A stretch of 64,000 bases of DNA from positions 620,001 through 684,000 of the forward strand of contig NC_019771.1 of NCBI RefSeq assembly GCF_000317695.1. The letters are read 5' to 3'. The translations under genes were made by a program, and so were the position numbers. The notes beneath the pieces were generated by a model that saw only the letters and a program-made list of their open reading frames with translations, made no database searches and was not told the DNA's origin. This stretch comes from Anabaena cylindrica PCC 7122 (lineage in GTDB: Bacteria > Cyanobacteriota > Cyanobacteriia > Cyanobacteriales > Nostocaceae). Of the stretch, positions 55,813-64,000 are shown piece by piece (position 1 is the first letter of the stretch; each line of letters opens with the position of its first letter).

Positions 55813-56080
55813 TCAAATCAAGATACTACATCATGAGGTACTCTACCTTGCTCAAGTCTATAATTTTGATGCATTTTCAAGATAAAAAGACTCAAAGTTT
55901 CTTATAAATTATGTATATTGTTCGTTTGCAGCTGGTATGATATCAAACTTCCAACACATTTCCCGCCATTAACTAAAGTCTATGATTAAGTCCTCAAACA
56001 GAAAGATATGAGAACAAAGTAGTAGATAACGTAGTTTTTAGCTTTATTTTTAACAAAGCAAGCAAGTCTTACCACCAACA

Positions 56081-56800
56081 ATGACTTCTGGTTTAAAATC
56101 TTCGACACTGGAACTCCTAAAGCGCTTTAACCGAGCGTTTCCCCAATTTTATGAGCAATTTGTTAGTAGTGAGATTCAACTGCAAAATTTACGACTGGCT
56201 TACCGTCTATATAAAACCAGACGAGCAGTTATAGAGATGAAACCTGAAGGTAGCAAAAGTGCGCTGCACTTTGCATACCGTAATCAGTCTTTTCTCCTCA
56301 GTGATATTTTTGGTGTGCTGGCAGCTTATGGCTTGACTATTCATGGATTGAGCCTTTATGGTCAGATCCGACCACCAATGTTAGTGTTTATTAAGCTGTT
56401 GGTGTCTCGTGGCAGCAAAGCCTTGACCGAAAAAACCGCAGAAAATGTTTGTCGTGCCATTCGTGAGGCTTTGGGCAATCGGTTTGAGGTAGAAGAGATG
56501 TTAGCGGTGGAGTTTAACCTTAATGCTGGTTTAGAGCAGGTACAAACCGAGTTCTATGTAGATCCAGTTTTTCATCTCCCGGCCTTAGTCATTGAAGCTG
56601 ATAATCAACCAGGATTATTTTATAAAGTTATGTATGGCATCTGGCAGGAAGACCTGCTCGTAGTTAATGCCAATTTGTTGGTTTGGCGCGGACGTACAAG
56701 GTTAATACTCTATTTATTGGGACCAAATGAAAGTCTGATTCCTGAATATCTGGGTAACAAGATTGCTGAAGGAGTGCGACAGAGGTTACTAGGTCGATGA
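56081..56800 (+). CDS. ACT-domain-like protein, conserved in cyanobacteria
   Basis: A 239-residue protein. An N-terminal helical part (about 1-55) is followed by a segment with ACT-like order (RNQSFLLSDIFGVLAAYGLT near 67-86, then a beta strand), and a second one near the C-terminus (LVIEADNQPGLFYKVMYGIW, about 168-187). The pattern D/N-x-P-G-L-hydrophobic is the ACT ligand-loop form, as in the C-terminal ACT pair of GlnD. No enzyme motif is seen. It is probably a regulatory ligand-binding protein; the identification is by pattern only. It is a single gene. Confidence 0.65.
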   Translation: MTSGLKSSTLELLKRFNRAFPQFYEQFVSSEIQLQNLRLAYRLYKTRRAVIEMKPEGSKSALHFAYRNQSFLLSDIFGVLAAYGLTIHGLSLYGQIRPPMLVFIKLLVSRGSKALTEKTAENVCRAIREALGNRFEVEEMLAVEFNLNAGLEQVQTEFYVDPVFHLPALVIEADNQPGLFYKVMYGIWQEDLLVVNANLLVWRGRTRLILYLLGPNESLIPEYLGNKIAEGVRQRLLGR

Positions 56801-56920
56801 GTATAGAAAAATTCAAATTTTGGATTTTGTAGACGCACAGCGGCTTCTCACAGGGGATTTTGAATTTATTTTTCTCTCCTCGTATTTAGTCGCACCCGCC
56901 CTTAGCAGTACGATACACGT

Positions 56921-57826
56921 ATGGCAACAATAGAAATCTTAGGCGTTCCACACGCATATGAGCTAACGGCTCCTACGTCTTGCCCTCATGCTTTAGTATT
57001 TATCCACGGTTGGCTTAATAGTCGTGGATACTGGCAACCTGTGATTTCTCGCCTATCAGTTGATTTCCAGTGTTTGTCTTATGATTTGCGAGGTTTTGGT
57101 GAATCCCAGTCTCAGTCCAAATTTGATTTGGAGCCAGCGGAAACTGTTTTGCAGATCAATGCTCAAGATGCTGCTGATTCTCTATATTCTCCTTCTGCCT
57201 ATGCTCAGGATTTAGTCATACTTTTGGAACACTTAAATATTTCTAGTGTTTGGCTAATTGGTCATTCGTTGGGAGGCACTATTGCCTTGTGGGCAGCTGC
57301 TCAATTACCTGATTGTGTTAAAGGAGTTATTTGTATTAATGCAGGTGGTGGTATTTATCTTAAAGAAGCATTTGAGCAGTTTCGCTTGGCAGGTCAGAAG
57401 TTTTTACAAGTTCGCCCACGTTGGCTTTTCCAATTACCTTTGATTGATTTGTTGTTTAGTAGAGCAAGTGTAGCACGCCCTTTAGATCGCTATTGGGCGC
57501 GTCAAAGAGTGATTGATTTCATTGTTGCTGATCCAGAAGCTGCACTAGGAACGCTTTTAGATTCTACTACGGAGGAGGAAGTTAACCGCTTACCTCAGTT
57601 AGTATCACAACTAAAGCAGCCAGTTTATTTTTTAGCTGGTGCTGACGATAAAGTGATGGAATCTAAGTATGTACGTCACTTAGCCAGTTTTCATCGGCTG
57701 TTCCAATATGTTGGCGATAATTTTATGGAAATTCCCGATTGTGGACATCTGGGGATGTTAGAGCAACCGGAGGCAGTTGCTGATCATATCCGGTCATTGG
57801 TTATTGGGGAGTTTAAAAGAGAATAG
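56921..57826 (+). CDS. Alpha/beta hydrolase
   Basis: A 301-residue hydrolase of the alpha/beta fold. The oxyanion region is VFIHGWLNSRGYWQ (about 27-40). The nucleophile elbow is LIGHSLGGTIALW (about 111-123). The acid is in LAGADDKVMES near 244-254 and the catalytic histidine is in DCGHLGMLE near 275-283. All three catalytic residues are present. The substrate is unknown. It follows the ACT-like gene by 120 bases on the same strand and is convergent with tsaD. Confidence 0.88.
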   Translation: MATIEILGVPHAYELTAPTSCPHALVFIHGWLNSRGYWQPVISRLSVDFQCLSYDLRGFGESQSQSKFDLEPAETVLQINAQDAADSLYSPSAYAQDLVILLEHLNISSVWLIGHSLGGTIALWAAAQLPDCVKGVICINAGGGIYLKEAFEQFRLAGQKFLQVRPRWLFQLPLIDLLFSRASVARPLDRYWARQRVIDFIVADPEAALGTLLDSTTEEEVNRLPQLVSQLKQPVYFLAGADDKVMESKYVRHLASFHRLFQYVGDNFMEIPDCGHLGMLEQPEAVADHIRSLVIGEFKRE

Positions 57827-57876
57827 GGAAATAACGGACTTTAATCACCAATTACCAGCTTAAACTAGATGATTAG

Positions 57877-58926
57877 CTACTTGGGTGAATATAATTGCAT
57901 GACCTGTGTTAGGGGTAGCCGAGAATGAACGCCTAATGTGAGGGGGGATGTGTGTCCACGAGAGAGATGATCCGATGCAGCACAGCCAATCATGGCGGCG
58001 TTATCAGTACAAAATTTGAATGGTGGGAAAAGGACTCTTTTTAGATTATGCTGGGCAGCAGCAGCTTGTAAGTTCTTTCTCAGTCCACTATTAGCTGCTA
58101 CGCCACCACCGACGGCAATTGTATCTAAACCATAATCACGGGCGCAAGCGATCGCTCTTTTGGTCAGCGATCGCGCTATAGTTTCCTGAAAGCTGGCCGC
58201 TACATCTGCTAAAGGCACTTGCCCACCGTCTTTTTCTAACTGCTGTACTACACGCAATACCGCTGTTTTTAGTCCGCTAAAACTACTATCGTAGGGATGA
58301 AAACCCCCACCCGGTAGAGAAATTTTTCCTTCTGGTAGTGCAAAGGCTTGGGGGTTCCCCTCTTGTGCCAGCTTGTCAATAATTGGCCCACCGGGATAAC
58401 CCAGCTTTAACAACCTCGCCACCTTATCAAAAGCTTCACCCGCCGCATCATCACGGGTTTCTCCTAAGGTTTCGTACATACCACAATCTTTCACATAAAT
58501 CAAGCTTGTATGTCCGCCTGAAACAAGTAAGCTAAGAAATGGGGGGTTTAAAGTTGACTCGCTCAAGTAAGTCGCATAGATATGACCTTCGAGGTGATGA
58601 ACACCCAAAAACGGTTTTTGATGTACCATCGCTAAGGTCTTGGCTGCTGTTAACCCCACTAACAGCGCTCCTACGAGTCCTGGCGCACAGGTAGCCGCAA
58701 TTCCATCAATTTGTCCCCACTCCAAATGACTTTCATCCATAGCCTGCGCTATAGCTTGATTAACAATTTCTAAGTGCTGACGCGATGCGACCTCTGGCAC
58801 TACTCCACCATACTGTTGATGAATGGGAATTTGAGAGGCTATGACACTGCTGTAAACATGACGATTGTTAACAATTGCGACGGCAGTCTCATCACAACTG
58901 GTTTCGATTGCTAAAACGGTTGACAT
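57877..58926 (-). CDS. tsaD: tRNA threonylcarbamoyl transferase TsaD
   Basis: Transfers the threonylcarbamoyl group to A37 of tRNAs reading ANN codons. From the ATG at 58926 the protein has 349 residues starting MSTVLAIETSCDETAVAIVN. The metal-binding histidines are in VHHLEGHIYATYL (about 111-123). Other ASKHA motifs are SGGHTSLIYV and GGGVAANSGLRKNL. An in-frame ATG at 58986 would add 20 residues encoded by repeat-like sequence and is rejected. It is divergent from psaF, with a 223-base shared spacer. Confidence 0.95.
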   Translation of the reverse strand: MSTVLAIETSCDETAVAIVNNRHVYSSVIASQIPIHQQYGGVVPEVASRQHLEIVNQAIAQAMDESHLEWGQIDGIAATCAPGLVGALLVGLTAAKTLAMVHQKPFLGVHHLEGHIYATYLSESTLNPPFLSLLVSGGHTSLIYVKDCGMYETLGETRDDAAGEAFDKVARLLKLGYPGGPIIDKLAQEGNPQAFALPEGKISLPGGGFHPYDSSFSGLKTAVLRVVQQLEKDGGQVPLADVAASFQETIARSLTKRAIACARDYGLDTIAVGGGVAANSGLRKNLQAAAAQHNLKRVLFPPFKFCTDNAAMIGCAASDHLSRGHTSPLTLGVHSRLPLTQVMQLYSPK

Positions 58927-59149
58927 AGGGATTAGTGATTGGTAATTGGTAAGTGGTGATTGTGATGAATTTTTCCCAGCCCCCAATTCTTACTTTTGGT
59001 TGAGAAGCTTTAACTTTTATTTACTTAAACTTTACTCGGTTCCCGCCCAAGAGTATGATGACTTGCTAGTTATGCAAATTAAAACACTGTACAAGCCGCT
59101 TCGTTTTGTACAAAGAACTTCTTGTTTTGTAATAAAAGGAAACAACTCC

Positions 59150-59644
59150 ATGCGACGATTGTTTGCTTTGATTTTAGCGATTGGTCTTTGGTTCAATTTT
59201 GCTCCTCAAGCTCAAGCTTTGGGCGCTAACCTTGTACCCTGTAAAGACTCTCCCGCATTTCAAGCACTAGCACAAAATGCCCGTAACACCACCGCTGACC
59301 CCGAATCAGGCAAAAAGCGGTTTGAGCGTTATTCTCAAGCGCTATGTGGCCCAGAAGGTTATCCTCACCTGATTGTAGATGGTCGCCTAGACCGCGCTGG
59401 TGACTTTTTAATCCCCAGCATCCTTTTCCTCTATATTGCTGGTTGGATTGGTTGGGTTGGTCGCGCTTATCTACAAGCGATCAAAAAGGGTTCGGATGCT
59501 GAACAAAAAGAAATCCAAATCGATTTGGGTTTAGCACTACCCATTATTACCACTGGGTTTGCTTGGCCAGCAGCAGCAATTAAAGAACTTCTCTCAGGCG
59601 AATTAACAGCGAAGGATTCAGAAATTACTGTTTCTCCACGCTAA
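59150..59644 (+). CDS. psaF: Photosystem I subunit III (PsaF)
   Basis: Docking-side subunit of photosystem I. From the ATG at 59150 the protein has 164 residues, the family length. The signal peptide is residues 1-23 (LFALILAIGLWFNFAPQAQA), then the lumenal part LGANLVPCKDSPAF with GYPHLIVDGRLDRAGDFLIP, and a membrane helix at about 85-106. The conserved cysteine pair is in VPCKDS and ALCGPEG. The frame is open to an earlier ATG at 58946, but that stretch is not PsaF-like. It leads the psaF-psaJ-psaL cluster. Confidence 0.96.
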   Translation: MRRLFALILAIGLWFNFAPQAQALGANLVPCKDSPAFQALAQNARNTTADPESGKKRFERYSQALCGPEGYPHLIVDGRLDRAGDFLIPSILFLYIAGWIGWVGRAYLQAIKKGSDAEQKEIQIDLGLALPIITTGFAWPAAAIKELLSGELTAKDSEITVSPR

Positions 59645-59684
59645 TTCATCTGAACTCATTCACTTGTTTTTGGAGACTAAATTC

Positions 59685-59834
59685 ATGGCTGATAAAAGCG
59701 ACCAATCATCCTATTTGATTAAGTTCATTTCCACAGCACCTGTGGCAGCTACCATCTGGCTGACAATCACAGCAGGTATTTTGATCGAATTTAACCGTTT
59801 TTTCCCGGACTTACTTTTCCATCCTCTACCATAG
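59685..59834 (+). CDS. psaJ: Photosystem I subunit IX (PsaJ)
   Basis: A 49-residue membrane protein, read by hand because it is very short. It starts MADKSDQSSYLIKFISTAPV and has one helix, AATIWLTITAGILIEFNRFF, followed by PDLLFHPLP. This is a standard PsaJ sequence, binding chlorophyll at the periphery of photosystem I next to PsaF. The tttttggaga stretch lies before the ATG. It sits 40 bases after psaF, the normal order. Confidence 0.96.
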   Translation: MADKSDQSSYLIKFISTAPVAATIWLTITAGILIEFNRFFPDLLFHPLP

Positions 59835-59956
59835 GGTGAAAAACTGAGATTTATATCGGTTAACAGACTGATGACTGATAAGTAAGGGCGAATGCAATTC
59901 GCCCCTACAAATGAAAATAAATGCCACCATTCTGAATTTAGAGGCAACATAAAAAT

Positions 59957-60478
59957 ATGGCGCAAGCAGTAGATAGATCCAAGAATCTCCCCAGTGACCC
60001 CAGAAATCGGGAGACAGTTAGACCCGCTGGACGTGATCCACAAGATGGCAATCTAGAAACCCCAATTAATTCTTCTCCGTTGGTCAAGTGGTTTATTAAT
60101 AACTTGCCTGCCTATCGCCCTGGTCTAAATCCTTCTAGAAGGGGTCTAGAAGTCGGTATGGCACATGGTTATTTGTTATTTGGACCATTTGCTAAATTGG
60201 GCCCACTGCGGGACGCACCTAATGCTAATTTAGCTGGGTTGCTGGCTAGTATTGGTTTGGTTGTAATTCTCACAGCCTGCCTATCTCTATATTCCAATAG
60301 CAATCCTGACAAAGCACTCGCTAGTGTTACTGTCCCCAACCCTCCAGTAGATGCTTTTAACTCTAAGGAAAGTTGGAATAACTTTGCCAGTGCTTTCTTA
60401 ATTGGTGGTATTGGTGGTGCAGTAGTTGCTTACTTTTTGACTGGTAATTTGGGACTTATCCAAGGTCTAGTGGGTTAA
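59957..60478 (+). CDS. psaL: Photosystem I subunit XI (PsaL)
   Basis: Trimer/tetramer-forming subunit of photosystem I. The 173-residue protein begins MAQAVDRSKNLPSDPRNREV-like (MAQAVDRSKNLPSDP seen), and contains TPINSSPLVKWFINNLPAYR, RGLEVGMAHGYLLFGPFAKL with the chlorophyll-binding histidine near residue 71, and two further helices (about 91-111 and 145-170). It is the third gene of psaFJL, 122 bases after psaJ. In Nostocales PsaL favours tetrameric photosystem I; that was not deduced from this sequence. Confidence 0.97.
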   Translation: MAQAVDRSKNLPSDPRNRETVRPAGRDPQDGNLETPINSSPLVKWFINNLPAYRPGLNPSRRGLEVGMAHGYLLFGPFAKLGPLRDAPNANLAGLLASIGLVVILTACLSLYSNSNPDKALASVTVPNPPVDAFNSKESWNNFASAFLIGGIGGAVVAYFLTGNLGLIQGLVG

Positions 60479-60561
60479 TTTGATTTCCGGTAATGGGTAA
60501 TGGGTAGTTGTAATTGATTTGTTGCTATTACCTATTACCTATTACCAAAATAGATGTGTTC

Positions 60562-61170
60562 TTAAACCGTTGTTTCTTTAAATAGAAACGTTTCTATTTG
60601 ATTGACAGCGGTGTCAAAATCGTCATTTATAATTTGAGTATCAAATTCATTTGCGGCGTTGATTTCTTCTTCGGCACGGCGCAGACGACGAGCGATCGCT
60701 TCTTGAGAATCTTGTCCTCGTCCGCGTATCCGTTTTTCTAATTCGGAAAATGACGGCGGCAGAATAAAAATGCTGAGGGCGCTAGGAAAGGAGTTTCTAA
60801 TTTGCCTTGCTCCTTCTAGTTCTATTTCTAGTACCACCAACTTACCAGACTGAATATGGTTAAGTACAGCTTCACGAGGTGTACCGTAATAGTTACCAGC
60901 AAATTCTGCCCATTCCAAGAATTCCCCTTGAGCAACTAGTTGTTCAAACTCTTTACGGCTAATAAAGTAATAGTTTTTGCCGTTGGTTTCTCCGGGACGG
61001 GGGGAACGAGTAGTTGCAGATACTGAATAATAGAATTCTGGATGACGCTGGAGAAGCGATCGCATTAAAGTACCTTTGCCGACTCCGCTGGGACCAGTCA
61101 AAACAATCAGCTTACCCAGAGATGGGGATTCTTTCGTAGTAGCACCACTAGGGATGGGTAAAACTTGCAT
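60562..61170 (-). CDS. gmk: Guanylate kinase
   Basis: Converts GMP plus ATP to GDP plus ADP. The 202-residue protein has Walker A LTGPSGVGKGTLMRSLL (about 28-44), the GMP-binding STRSPRPGE-like segment (SATTRSPRPGETNGKNYYF), WAEFAGNYYGTPREAV and the lid with RIRGRGQDSQEAIARRLRRA. It is downstream of remA on the same strand, separated by 175 bases, the usual cyanobacterial pair. It is convergent with psaL. Confidence 0.97.
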   Translation of the reverse strand: MQVLPIPSGATTKESPSLGKLIVLTGPSGVGKGTLMRSLLQRHPEFYYSVSATTRSPRPGETNGKNYYFISRKEFEQLVAQGEFLEWAEFAGNYYGTPREAVLNHIQSGKLVVLEIELEGARQIRNSFPSALSIFILPPSFSELEKRIRGRGQDSQEAIARRLRRAEEEINAANEFDTQIINDDFDTAVNQIETFLFKETTV

Positions 61171-61345
61171 TATCCGTTCAACTTGTGAATTAATTCATCA
61201 ATAGATATTATTCATTAGTCTTGTATTAGTTGCCAGAGAAAGCTGGGACTAAAGAATTTGTAGCAATAGTGACAGAACACCTATCTAATTCATATCCTCA
61301 TGCCGAGATGATGCAAATAGGGGGGGTTGACAGCCCCACCTCTAA

Positions 61346-61612
61346 CTAATTATCTACAGTCTGATGATCACGGGAAATGACAAAGCGATTTGCTACTGTC
61401 TCCGGCTGAATCGCTGATAAAATGACGTGGCTGGAATCAGTGATAATTACAGCCCTAGTCCGACGACCGTAGGTGGCATCAATCAGTTGGCCTCTGTCCC
61501 TAGCATCGGTAATGATGCGCTTAATGGGAGCAGATTCTGGACTGACAATGGCAACTACTCGATTGGCGGATACGATGTTGCCAAAACCGATGTTGATTAA
61601 CTGAATTTCCAT
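61346..61612 (-). CDS. remA: RemA/DUF370 family regulator
   Basis: An 88-residue protein of the RemA (DUF370) family, which in Bacillus binds DNA and activates matrix genes. The conserved parts are QLINIGFGNIVSANRVVAIV (about 4-23), SAPIKRIITDARDRG and LIDATYGRRTRAVIITDSSH. It lies upstream of gmk, as in many bacteria. In cyanobacteria its targets are not known to me. Confidence 0.94.
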   Translation of the reverse strand: MEIQLINIGFGNIVSANRVVAIVSPESAPIKRIITDARDRGQLIDATYGRRTRAVIITDSSHVILSAIQPETVANRFVISRDHQTVDN

Positions 61613-62137
61613 AAAAAACTGACGCTAAAGGCGCTAGAAAAAGCTTGTGATAAACTTATTCCCATGTTATATCTAAAGAATCGTAGTTACAACGCCTAAA
61701 GTCTAGCTAAATTGAGTTTTTTAATAACAACTGCTTTTTTTTAGCTATTTATCAACTAAATATCCTAAAAATCTCTCTAAAGACATATTGGCAATTATAC
61801 TCATCAGAGATAAGAGAAAGCCCCTTTGACACTCGCCCCACCTCAATAACTATCGCTACGCTTATCTACTTCTAAGAACGAGTCATTATACTATATAGTG
61901 CGATACCTTAAGTGGACGTAGCGAACTGACAAGAAGGAAAAGTTTTAAGAACAAAAGCTAATAAGCGCGTTAGTTGAAAAAGCCTATTTTACGCTGATTG
62001 GTAATTCATGGCAACGGTGTACTTACGTAGAATACAAGTGCTAATGTCTTTGTTCTCAACAATGCAAATCAAGGTGTTGATATAGTTAATAATATGGAGA
62101 TGACATGAACAAAATACAATAGTGAAATTTTAAGTAA
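61613..62137. other. Spacer upstream of remA
   Basis: 525 bases, AT-rich, no gene supported. It should contain the remA-gmk promoter near 61620-61700. The stretch at 62030-62137 precedes the membrane protein below, but no clear promoter was seen. Confidence 0.5.
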
Positions 62138-62533
62138 TTGTCAACTTTAAGAGTAATTAAGGGGGATTCAATAGTAAGACTAATTCTATCAACAGTAACA
62201 ATTGCAGCATTCATAGGAGTGATATTTGTCGCGCTCGCTACAGTGCGTTTGAGGTCTTTTAAGTACGGATTATCAACATTTTTGTGGTCATTTATTGTTG
62301 GTTTACTTGGTTCTAGTGCTGGTTTTTTTATCGGATGGTTGTGGTATAAATGGACGATACGAACAGATCCAAGTTTCTCAAATCCGAACTTGAGTGGTCT
62401 CAGTCACGGAATGATGGCAGGATATTTAATTTTTGTTTGGCTCTTTTGTGTTCAAACTGGAACGATTCTAGGTGCAATTTGGGGTGGAGTCTGTGGGTTA
62501 AGGTATTATCGTTCAAGTGGTAGCCGTACCTGA
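62138..62533 (+). CDS. Hypothetical membrane protein
   Basis: A 131-residue protein with about three hydrophobic helices (about residues 13-35, 45-70 and 92-122; examples VRLILSTVTIAAFIGVIF and LIFVWLFCVQTGTILGAIWG). No domain is recognised. The start is uncertain: the frame opens at TTG 62138, and no ATG lies near the first helix; aaggggg at 62159-62165 suggests a start further in, at an unusual codon. It is flanked by spacer sequence and is possibly lineage-specific. Confidence 0.5.
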   Translation: MSTLRVIKGDSIVRLILSTVTIAAFIGVIFVALATVRLRSFKYGLSTFLWSFIVGLLGSSAGFFIGWLWYKWTIRTDPSFSNPNLSGLSHGMMAGYLIFVWLFCVQTGTILGAIWGGVCGLRYYRSSGSRT

Positions 62534-62908
62534 ATCTTAAAACATTTTGTGGCTTTGTTGCATGAAGGAAAAAAATCTACGCCTTTCCGCTCATACCCTT
62601 GGACGCAAGCAGTACCGCTCAACAATCTCTACATCAAGTTCACAGAAGTATCACTCAGTCCTGATGCGGTAGAGTTTGATTTATCGCAGGATGCGATGCC
62701 AGAATTTGCTCAACTCGCGCTTGTTAGGACACGCTCAGAGAGTGTTGGCAATGGTGTTTGTGGCAGGTGATAAATTCCCCTTACCGGGGCATTGAAGCGG
62801 TGCTAATTGTTTATCTTGCCTTTACTTTAACTTGGTTTGAGTGCGCCCAATTTACCCATTTGGCTTGGTGGGCGCTTAGTTGTAGTGGAAATGTGGCTGA
62901 AAACTAAA

Positions 62909-64000
62909 TCACTTAGCGCTCTTTGTCTTGTTCAAATCTTGCCAGCGTTGCTGTAATTGCTTCCAATTAGGAATATGACCACCATAACGCCAACTAACAT
63001 ACGCTTGACAAATTTCATCTATCACTTGAGCAGTTTCTCTGGGATGTTGTTGGTATGACACTTGGGCATATTCCAAGGGTGTCTGCGCTGGATGTTTACC
63101 CAAACCTTTTTCGGCTGTCCATTGCAGCATTTGTTGATACAGGCTTTCCATTGGTGGCAATTTTTTTAACCAACGACGGTTGAGCCATTTTCGCCATTGT
63201 ACCCAACCCAACCAACCAAAGAAGGCTGTAGTTGTCCCGACAATTAAGCCAGTTAATACTCCTAGCCAACCTTGAGAAAATAAAGCTAAAAACCAAGCGA
63301 TCGCTCTAAATAACCAGCTAAACACTGTCCCAAATACATTATTTAGTAAACCTGTCACAGGAGTTGGTAGCCAACCAGCTACCCAACTCCAAAACTGACG
63401 CAACACGCTAAAAGTCTGATCTTCTTCAATGGAAGGAGGAATTAAAGGATGATTGGGAATTGGATCAAAAGCAAACCACCCATATTTAGGAAAATACACT
63501 TCCGTCATGGCGTAAGCATCGGTGTTACGGACAATATACATCCCCGTAAATGGATTAAATTCTCCTGGTGCAAACCCCGCTACTAACCTTGCTGGAATAC
63601 CAATCGAACGCAGCATCATAGTTAGCACAGTAGCAAATTGGTCTGGATAGCCTCCTTGATTTTTAAACAAAAAGGACTCTACCAAATCATCTTTTTCATC
63701 TAGATAAGGTAATCCTAAAGGGTTTTCAGGAATAGAATAATTTTGTTTGAGATACTGCGCTAGGTAAAGAGTCTTTTCATAAGCTGAATTGAGGGTTCTA
63801 GTATCTTCTGTTCGAGAAACCCGTTCATGATTATAGTTAGCTAGAATTTCTTCGGTTTTGTTGCGGACTTTTTCAGAAATTTCTGGGGGGATTTGCAGAT
63901 AATGATTTTTAATGTCTGTTGAGTATTTATTTGTAGCTTTACCTAACAAAGTGCGATCGCGGTAGGGAACTTCCGAAACTACTGTATAAGTCATCCCTTC
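62909..64000 (-). CDS. Transglutaminase-fold membrane protein, N-terminus outside the window
   Basis: The frame runs from the stop at 62909 to the window end, at least 363 residues. The N-terminal visible part is a transglutaminase-like (TgpA-type) domain with YLAQYLKQNYSI, then FATVLTMMLRSIGIPARLVA and FPKYGWFAFDPIPNHP. The catalytic Cys position reads GGYPDQFA and the His region reads TDAYAMTEVYFP, so Cys and His are both missing; the Asp (FDP) remains. After it come membrane helices (about residues 240-262 of the visible part) and a C-terminal DUF4129-like domain (LYQQMLQWTAEKGLG, TPLEYAQ). It is probably not an active transglutaminase. The missing part should carry the usual five to six N-terminal helices. 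Confidence 0.85.
   Translation of the reverse strand, partial: EGMTYTVVSEVPYRDRTLLGKATNKYSTDIKNHYLQIPPEISEKVRNKTEEILANYNHERVSRTEDTRTLNSAYEKTLYLAQYLKQNYSIPENPLGLPYLDEKDDLVESFLFKNQGGYPDQFATVLTMMLRSIGIPARLVAGFAPGEFNPFTGMYIVRNTDAYAMTEVYFPKYGWFAFDPIPNHPLIPPSIEEDQTFSVLRQFWSWVAGWLPTPVTGLLNNVFGTVFSWLFRAIAWFLALFSQGWLGVLTGLIVGTTTAFFGWLGWVQWRKWLNRRWLKKLPPMESLYQQMLQWTAEKGLGKHPAQTPLEYAQVSYQQHPRETAQVIDEICQAYVSWRYGGHIPNWKQLQQRWQDLNKTKSAK

Noticed and set aside
62549..62770. 73-codon frame starting GTG, with a ggctttgttgcatga start resembling an IS end
   Set aside because: One possible IS-end motif is not enough; no matching inverted end or transposase similarity was found, and the protein is not recognised.

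Overview
The window comes from a cyanobacterium, most likely a filamentous heterocyst-forming member of the Nostocales (Nostoc/Anabaena-like). Direct signs are a psaF-psaJ-psaL photosystem I cluster, an ndhA-I-G-E cluster for NDH-1, the plastid-type ribosomal protein PSRP-3/Ycf65, a Tic22-like protein, a ValRS carrying the cyanobacterial CAAD membrane domain, many HIP1 octamers (GCGATCGC), and intergenic spacers full of 7-bp tandem repeats (STRRs) and small inverted-repeat elements. The genus is inferred, not shown.

Layout. 1-2.4 kb: pyruvate kinase (cut by the window edge) and glycolytic GAPDH on the minus strand. 2.9-4.0 kb: a small accessory module, a RelE-like toxin overlapping a DUF4263/Shedu-like nuclease gene whose stop codon lies in the end of a MITE-like element. 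4.2-10.4 kb: sixA, gltA, ndhAIGE and NAD kinase. 11-17.4 kb: an OlsB-like acyltransferase, a DM13 lipoprotein, a two-component pair and the arsenosugar genes arsM and arsS, separated by another MITE-like element. 17.4-22.6 kb: tRNA-Leu, alr, tRNA-Ala, hisF, ruvB and a HAD hydrolase. 22.8-30.2 kb: two glycosyltransferases, folA, a TPR protein, PSRP-3 and a large SPFH protein. 30.3-36.4 kb: atpC and atpD, a hypothetical gene, and valS with CAAD. 36.8-41.5 kb is a decayed or accessory stretch: higA with a frameshifted higB, hemB, a DUF4870 gene, a protein kinase remnant with an in-frame stop and a 97-bp repeat inserted in it, and a PIN-toxin pair. 41.8-53.5 kb: prfC, a TPR/M48 pseudoprotease, an RRM protein, a GT4 enzyme, rqcH, prmC and tic22. 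54-64 kb: tRNA-Pro, a Ycf52-type GNAT, an ACT-like protein, a hydrolase, tsaD, psaFJL, gmk, remA and a transglutaminase-fold membrane protein cut by the window edge.

Most genes are housekeeping: central carbon metabolism (pyk, gap, gltA), electron transport and energy conversion (ndh, psa, atp), and translation (valS, prfC, prmC, rqcH, tsaD, PSRP-3, three tRNAs). The interesting material is the accessory insertions: two intact toxin-like modules, one broken one, the arsenosugar pair, and at least four different short inverted-repeat element families. No complete insertion sequence, CRISPR array, rRNA or prophage was seen.
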